Below are positions 58,501 to 64,000 of a DNA stretch of 64,000 bases, one piece after another. Position 1 is the stretch's first letter. The number at the start of each line of letters is the position of its first letter. The position numbers were made by a program, and so were the translations under genes. Location: NCBI RefSeq assembly GCF_963676685.1, contig NC_092354.1, forward strand, positions 71,226,178 through 71,290,177. The letters are read 5' to 3'. A model generated the notes under the pieces. The model was not told the DNA's origin and did not search any database. It saw only the letters and a list, made by a program, of their open reading frames with translations. Origin of the DNA: Mytilus edulis. Lineage: Eukaryota; Mollusca; Bivalvia; Mytilida; Mytilidae.

Positions 58501-61500
58501 AAGAAGATTCTGTTATGTTTGCTCGGGTATTCAGTGAATACCTATGGTAATTGTACTCAGTGAGGCAATCACCAACCACAGCTCTATATATGTTTTTTTC
58601 CTAAAAAAAAGAAAGAGAAGAGAATTTTATTAAAACAGATTCAAATGAAGTAACCTGCTACACACTGTAGAGTCAATGCTGTAACCTCTTTTCTTAAGAA
58701 AATGAATTGTTTATGTTTGAATTTCTTTTATTATCAATAAAAAAATTAAGGTTTTTACAAATGTCTGATGGTGTAACTAAGCTACTGAAAGCGAGTATTG
58801 TAAACAACAGGGCGACTTGTTTTCGCTTTGAGGGTTGAGCAAAGGGAAGTGGCGGTAGCGTAAACCAGTGAGTAAAACTAAACCAATGATAGCAAGGAGC
58901 TATATTGATATAATAATTTAGGTGTTATGTTTGAAAGATGTTATTCTTATGTTTTATACCAAGTATTTACAATATACATTGATGAGGTTGAAAACAAATC
59001 TTAATGTACCCACAATATACAGGGTATACCAGCATTTTTTTACAAACTTAATTTGCAAGATGTGAACCAAATATCTTTACATTCTAGTCCACAATTCCCA
59101 TCTTTTTTCTTATTTTTTCTACATCTAGACAGCACATTGTGACAATAAATAGTTTTAAAATATATCAACATTTTTATTGTCTATATTGATGCATTTCTAA
59201 CAAATGAGTAATGTCAGAGACAAAACACTTTCCTACATCAGAAAACTGTTAAAATTAACTTACAACGTTGGAGATTAATTTGATGTAGTTAGAGTGCATA
59301 GTATCTAAAGCATCACAAAAAGATTTTGCAGGTAAACAGCACTCAAGTTGCAAAACAGACAATAGCTCCATAAATCTGAGATCAAAGCCAATTTTAGGGC
59401 TTGTAGGTGTAGCTGGCCATAAGCTGTAACGCAAAAAAGTGACAGCAGGATCTTCACATCTGCATAGCTGGATTTTACATGTATGTTGTAAACCTGCAAA
59501 ATGAGAAAAAAATATTAAATAAAGAAGAACTAGAGGCTCTAAAGAGTAATAAATTCAGTTTCTTTCCCTTTAAAATTATTATTTCATCTGACAGTGTATA
59601 AAGTTAATTTCAATTAAGAAAAAGAGGATACTAAAGTAACCATACAGAACCCATTATTTGGAACATTTATTTTGGGGCAGCATAAAAAAATATTTACCCT
59701 TTACATCAACAGCATATATGGAAGTAGAGTATGATGATTCACAAATGTGGTCTTTCCTGGCAAGTTCATTAGTCATTTGAATAGGTACATACATGGTTTG
59801 CTGTAATAGAGGTAAAGTATGTATATAAATTATAGTATTATTGTATGAGGTTAATACGATCAAATATAAACCTGAAAAAGATATATTAGTACAGGGCAAA
59901 GTCACAATTAAATTTTTTTTGGTTTGCCCAAACCCTACCCAAAGGTTGAGACGGTGAGTAGGTAGGTAGGCGTTTTCTTTTTTTTTTTCAAAAAAAGAAA
60001 TTGAAGTATCTGGTGTTTATTAGCTTTTTTCTGGGTAGGTAGCGTTTGGACAAACAAACCTATTCTTTTTTATGGAATAAAAAATCTTTGGATCAATATA
60101 CATTGCATCTTGAAGGCGATTAGACCAATCTCGTCTTAACAATTTTTCAATGAATTTCATGGTGTTTTTTTTGTGTGTACATTTTAAGCATTTGAACATT
60201 CTTATTGAAAATAGTGAGTAATAACTTCTCAATTTTTAAAACTTATTAACGGTTTTATGATATTCATTAGATAACCTCAAAAAGCATTGCAAAGTATATC
60301 AATTTTTAAACATTTCTAAAAGCTGCAATATTGCTTTTCTATTCTAGTTTTCAGGTAACATGGTTAAGTTTTTAAACTACATTTAAACACATGAAAAACT
60401 GACATTAGTCTTAGATGCATGATTCTTTTAATAGTTGTAAGTGGATTTGAACTAGCTGTCAGTAACTGCGACGCTGAGTACTCTCAAATCTGTACTAACT
60501 AAAATTAATAAAATTGAGAATGGAAATGGGAAATGTGTCAAAGATATTACAACCCAACCATAGAAAAAACAACAGCAGAAGGTCACCGACAGGTCTTAAA
60601 TGTAGCGAGTAGCAGGATGTACAAGTACCTGGCCACGTCCACTTGTACTAGTAACATTTGTATTTTTATCCATCTGATGAGTTAAGCCTTTTTCAACTGA
60701 TTTTTATAGTTCGTTCATATGTTAAACTATAACAACATGTCCCAGGTTAGGGGAGGGTTGGGATAATATTGCTAACATTTTAACCCCACCACATTCTGTA
60801 TGTATGTGCCTGACCCAAGTCATGAGCCTGTAATTCCATGGTTGTCGTTTGCTTATGTGTTACATGTTTTTCGTTCATTTTCTTAACAAAAATTAGGCTG
60901 TTAGTTTTCTCATTTAAATTGTTTTACATTGTCATTTCAGGGCTTTGTTCATTGTTGAAGGATGTACAGCAACCTATAGTAAATAATTTCTTTGTCATTT
61001 GGTCTCTTGTATGCTTGTGGAGAGTTGTTTCATTAACAATTATACCACATCTTTTTTTATTTATATATTGTGGCCATATTTTACCTTCCACTGGTGTGGT
61101 TTATGGAACAAAATGTTCTGGTGAATCCTCTTACAGCAAGTATCACAGTAATATGCAGAGGGACCACAATCCTGACAAAAAATAACATCATCAACAGATG
61201 ATTCACAAAAGCAACAACAATGAGTTGCTGGGGACTGTTCCTCCAACCTGGTTTCAATGAGCTTGTCTCTCAGCAAGTCCCATGCTCCCATTACCTTTTT
61301 CCTTTTTTCTGCATACGTAAGATTGATTCTTCCAGGATTACTGTTCACATTATCTGCAAAAACAGTCAATTTATCATAATCATTGTAATTCGATCAGTTC
61401 ACAAAGCAGGCAAATTAACAAGACAAATAAACACTCATACAGCCGCAGGTTTTTAATTTGTGGTTTTCAATTTGTTGGTTTAACATGATCGAGTAGACAC

Positions 61501-62095
61501 ACCAGGCACAGAATATCATAATACGTCCTGTAAACTGGTGTATAAAAGTAAAATACAAAATGTGTAATCAGACAATTTTACCGTTGTTGTTATTCAACAC
61601 TTTTAATTACTTTAAACAGTAGCCATCTTTCTTGAGTCAGAGTGTATTGCGTTTTGTGACTAATTTCTAGCAATCTTTACAAGATATTGTCCACAGATGC
61701 AATAATAAAAAATATAGTGAAAATGGTGTATAGTACAATAAATTTTTACATTGTAGTAGAAAATCCGGTAAAAATCCATAAGTATAACTGTATTACCTTA
61801 AATATCTTATGTAAATAGAACATTTATTTGAATATTTCTTCAAGAATACAAATTCTAAATGTCAGACAATTATATAAAATACAAAAATACCTTCACATTG
61901 AAAATCGAATTGGTCAGCTGGATAGTCTATTTGGGCAAGTTGGTTAGTCACTTCTTGGTTGGTATTGTTGCTATTACTAACATCAGAACCATTATATGTC
62001 ATCCTGACATGTTTTGTTTGGAATTTGGAAGATGCCCCATCAAAAACAGTCCTCTTTATTTTGGGTGGTTTTGTTGTTAAATGAATCCTTTTCAT
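49511..62095 (-). CDS. KDZ (Kyakuja-Dileera-Zisupton) transposase-like protein, 900 aa, 16 exons
   Basis: KDZ proteins are DNA transposases with an RNase H-type core and N-terminal cysteine clusters. Exons (minus): 62095-61891, 61353-61085, 59800-59698, 59493-59264, 58600-58472, 58237-58067, 57339-57203, 56463-56358, 55821-55738, 55267-55087, 54896-54807, 53910-53842, 52722-52662, 51676-51614, 50818-50634, 50130-49511. All join in phase with no stop. Residues 114-155 form a cysteine/histidine cluster (THCCCFCE, CQDCG, YYCDTCCKRIH). Residues 195-205 have HTCKIQLCRCED, then SLWPATPTSPK and CPICVK. Acidic motifs: MDANFGL (Asp320), YDIAC (Asp440) and LTDGEGIERLWSYLRGF (Glu495 region). PVFHSFAHNTECQ precedes the third motif. 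The C-terminus is coiled and acidic (DSDEELDEDDI). An acceptor lies directly before the ATG, so a 5' exon exists upstream. Intact motifs and frame suggest an active or domesticated gene. Confidence 0.9.
51193..51394. mobile_element. 202-bp TTAA-flanked MITE
   Basis: TTAA at 51189-51192 and 51395-51398 brackets TIRs of about 40 bp: left GGACGACATCAAAAGTTCAA, right (complement) GGGATAACATCAAAGATCAA, continuing into 'aagataaaaaa' and 'aactta' on both arms. The centre has C-rich tracts. Consistent with a piggyBac-type MITE. It lies in the KDZ intron between exons 14 and 15. Confidence 0.85.
52025..52056. repeat. Poly-C/poly-A tract
   Basis: A run of about 18 C followed by about 12 A, in the KDZ intron between exons 13 and 14. 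The exact lengths should be treated as uncertain because of sequencing error in homopolymers. Confidence 0.8.
53145..53330. repeat. ~42-bp tandem repeat 'taatgacc(g)ttggggcgtggttt'
   Basis: Four units contain 'aatgaccgttggggcgtggt' and variants (53,205-53,325). They are preceded by a diverged 'ggtcattaacagaacaatat' and 'ggaccagaaaaccggttg' segment. KDZ intron between exons 12 and 13. Confidence 0.75.
55940..56170. repeat. SINE-related or foldback repeat
   Basis: It follows TA runs at 55,885 and 55,950. It contains 'tacgtctaaaccaatgacaa', 'gatggtgatacaaggctg', then an inverted pair TCAGCCCAACAATG (56,083) and CATTGTTGGGCTGA (about 56,147) around 'tttgctttcaca'. The parts match the flanks of the SINE at 1,005-1,445 but the tRNA head is absent. 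KDZ intron between exons 8 and 9. Confidence 0.65.
56810..56977. mobile_element. 168-bp GGCGGATCC-type TIR element, AAGAG duplication
   Basis: The ends are CAGTGGCGGATCCAGG and (complement) CAGGGGCGGATGCAGG. A 5-bp direct repeat AAGAG flanks it (56805-56809 and 56978-56982). It has a G homopolymer of about 18 near the left end and C-rich runs near the right. Elements with these ends are familiar from many invertebrate genomes. The ORFs on both strands here are spurious. KDZ intron between exons 7 and 8. Confidence 0.8.
59915..60065. mobile_element. Small TIR element
   Basis: The left end 'ggtttgcccaaaccctaccc' is inverted at the right as 'gggtaggtagcgtttggaca' and 'aacaaacc'. The interior has 'ggtaggtaggcg' and a T/A-run hairpin. 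No target duplication was seen. KDZ intron between exons 2 and 3. Confidence 0.6.
60510..60625 (+). repeat. Dispersed repeat, family A
   Basis: 'aatggaaatgggaaatgtgt', 'caaagatattacaacccaac' and 'caacagcagaaggtcacc', followed by 'tgtagcgag'. KDZ intron between exons 2 and 3. Confidence 0.75.
60720..61060 (+). repeat. Dispersed repeat ending in the family B 3' partner
   Basis: 60,945-61,052 has 'ttcattgttgaaggatgtac' and 'tttggtctcttgtatgc', ending in 'ataccacatctttttt', 24 bp before KDZ exon 2 (reading +). The upstream part ('catgtcccaggttaggggag' to 'gtcgtttgcttatgtg') is probably the body of the same element. That extension is inference from general mussel repeat structure. Confidence 0.6.
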
Positions 62096-62429
62096 CTGAA
62101 AAAGTAATAAATGTGAAGTAAAACAAGTAATTGATAACTCTTTGTTAAAAGTTGTGTTTTTTAAAATAATTCATGGTTTGCACTGCAATCTTAAAATATC
62201 ATTCAGTTCATGATGTTCAAATGTTACAATTGTGACAATCATCATGATCATGGGCTATTTTAATTGTGCAGTGTTATTACAGAGCCATTGGTTAATTTTA
62301 AATAAATATTATGTAAGTAGTCTTTAATGAAATGTTCATAAAACTATTAAGTGTATTTTCCTGTGTATTTTTAATAGTTACTAGAACACACCAATGATAT
62401 CGCGGGTCCGTGACTGAATTAAAGTATAT

Positions 62430-63455
62430 AACTATGCGCAAGCCTTATTTAAGTATTAGTATTGTCATCTGATAAAGTCATGATGATTATAAGATGCACA
62501 GTTTTCTCTGCTTTCAAATCTAAATCTTTCTGTTTGAACCAGTAGAACTGGAACTTATCAATCATTGGTAATATTAATTACTTGGAAAACAAAAGGTCCT
62601 GGAACAAATATGGAATGGAGTATGTTTTAATCAACAGCATTGTCCTTTATTAGTTATAAATAAAGTTGAATTCTCTGATTCGCTGTTTTACATCATGCCC
62701 GCTAACAAATTGAAAACTGTACCTATACGCTTTATATTTAAGTATTCCTATTGTTATCTTAAAAAGTCTTGCTGATTAAAATACTATAATAGGTAACAGT
62801 TTGACAATTTAGAAGGGCCAAAATTAAAAATATGTTTGTTTCCCCTCCCCCCACCCGGGTCAAAATATTATTTTCCACAAAAAAATAAAAATTATTTTTT
62901 TCCTGAAAATAATTTGTTTCCATTTTTGGAAAGTGCTTGAAAGCAGAAGGATTGATAATCTAAATAAATACACTCAAATTGAGCACAAACAACTGATAAG
63001 TGGCCTGGACTGGACAAATCAAACCATTCATGTGACCATGCAATGACAAGCACGTCCAGTAAAAAAAAACCTGCCTTCCTGGTCTGTTTACAAAGGGTAG
63101 ACCCGGGGAGGGGAAATAGACATTCTTTAAAATGTGGCCTAGTGTCAACCCTGCGATTATGACCCGTGTATAAATACAGCATATTAATACTGAATACACC
63201 GTTTTGTGGTGCGCCTGTCAGATGCGGAACGTACAAATAAGGTAACCGGTAACATGTGAATATATTACTATTGGTATAGGTATTGGACTCGATCCGGAAC
63301 TTCTTAATTATTGGCAATTTTAATTACGTGGAAAACAAAAGAGCCTGGAGTGGTGTAATTTCTAATCTACACCTTTGTACTATATTAGTTATATATAAAG
63401 TTAAATTCTTTGATTCGTCGTTTCTACGTGATGACGGCTGACAAATTGGACCTCA
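62430..63455. repeat. Diverged direct duplication upstream of the KDZ gene
   Basis: 62,552-62,710 ('attggtaatattaattactt', 'ggaaaacaaaag', 'tagttataaataaagttgaa', 'ttctctgattcg') recurs at 63,305-63,450 ('attggcaattttaattacgt', 'ggaaaacaaaag', 'tagttatatataaagttaaa', 'ttctttgattcg'). A shorter match joins 62,445 to 62,735 ('tttaagtatt' with 'attgt'). Because the KDZ gene is read leftwards, this is its 5' flank and may hold its promoter or 5' exon. The minus ORFs at 62,892 and 62,960 fall between the copies and are not credible. Confidence 0.65.
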
Positions 63456-63459
63456 TCAT

Positions 63460-64000
63460 TTTAGTATTATCGATGCAATATTTTGAAAATGTCTTTGAAT
63501 TAAAAGAAATCAAATAAAAAGAATTCCCAAATCCCGATACCAGAGTCCTTGTAAAGGTCAGAACCCCCTCTTAGGCCCATCTATTATTTTTTTACTATTT
63601 GCAAACCATGGTCTCTATTACACCTTATTGCTAATTGTCCGCCATTACTGGATATCACACAGGTTCCCGTAAAATTTTTACGTCATAAAACAAAATATCT
63701 GACGCCACAATGGAAAAATGATTGTTGTATGCGTCAAAAGTTCAAGCGGCCCGGTCAGCCGGCCGATAAGGTTAATAGCGATAAATTAAGTGTATAGTCC
63801 GCAAATAGTCAAATAATAACACTAGAACCTACATGTACCCAAGAGCTACATGTACAGTTCTGCAGCTATGTCATTCCCGGAATTATAGATTATCTTTAAT
63901 AATCTCAAAGACATTGGGGGGGGGGGGGGAAGGGACCCCATTTCAGATTTTTCTTATTGTTGCTTACGGATTCACTGAAGCGTGAAGCAACCAGCCTACT
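63460..64000. other. Right margin, no gene seen
   Basis: Non-coding DNA with a G homopolymer of about 13 at 63,916. No exon, TIR or tandem unit was recognised. Confidence 0.45.

Noticed and set aside
61220-61456. 78-aa plus ORF and the 61,061 minus ORF as a stand-alone gene
   Set aside because: The minus ORF is KDZ exon 2 with readthrough at both ends; the plus ORF is its shadow.
21980-62095. One giant transposon enclosing both large genes
   Set aside because: I compared the 5' flanks of the two genes (around 21.8 kb and 62.4-63.5 kb) for inverted repeats and a target duplication and saw none. Only a dot plot of a wider region could settle it.

Overview
The window is metazoan nuclear DNA, most likely from a marine mussel (Mytilus or a close relative). 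It is AT-rich, its genes are split by GT/AG introns, and it is crowded with short dispersed repeats, terminal-inverted-repeat (TIR) elements and minisatellites of the kind common in mussel genomes. The species call is inference. No bacterial-style operon, rRNA gene or genuine CRISPR array is present.

Layout. The left end (1-3.5 kb) holds the last two exons of ferrochelatase (+), with its iron-sulphur cysteines, and a long 3' UTR. Repeats follow, then a complete five-exon gene on the minus strand (13,887 to 7,274; 353 aa) of unknown function with a possible, degenerate PD-(D/E)XK nuclease signature. From 14.7 to 21 kb there is an array of palindromes interrupted by a small TIR element, a lone candidate first exon (-) beside two CRE-like sites, and a single first exon of a hydroxylysine-kinase-like gene (+) whose later exons are not visible.

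The main content is a convergent pair of large genes. The first (+, 21,980-39,414) has 11 phase-consistent coding exons and encodes 752 aa: a homeodomain-like helix-turn-helix segment, a degenerate HMG-box-like segment, a novel middle region, a Pro/Thr/Val tandem-repeat exon of nearly 1.2 kb, a basic stretch and a C-terminal chromodomain. The second (-, 62,095 to 49,511) has 16 coding exons with unbroken phase and encodes a 900-aa Kyakuja-Dileera-Zisupton (KDZ) type transposase with its N-terminal cysteine cluster and the three acidic motifs intact. Its terminal exon has been duplicated downstream and decayed, with a 129-bp segment amplified in frame to four copies. Pieces of a KDZ gene copy also lie inside intron 9 of the chromodomain gene, showing that the family has been copied locally.

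Between the two genes (39.4-46.5 kb) is a block of minisatellites plus a 1,042-bp element with roughly 150-bp TIRs and a perfect 9-bp target duplication (Mutator-like). Introns of the two genes carry further datable insertions: a 904-bp hAT-like element with an 8-bp duplication, a 1,671-bp TTAA-flanked element containing a 161-bp satellite, a 202-bp TTAA element, and foldback elements whose arms differ between copies but remain self-complementary within each copy.

All gene models were built by eye from splice sites, reading phase and protein motifs. Family names rest on recognised motifs, not database searches.
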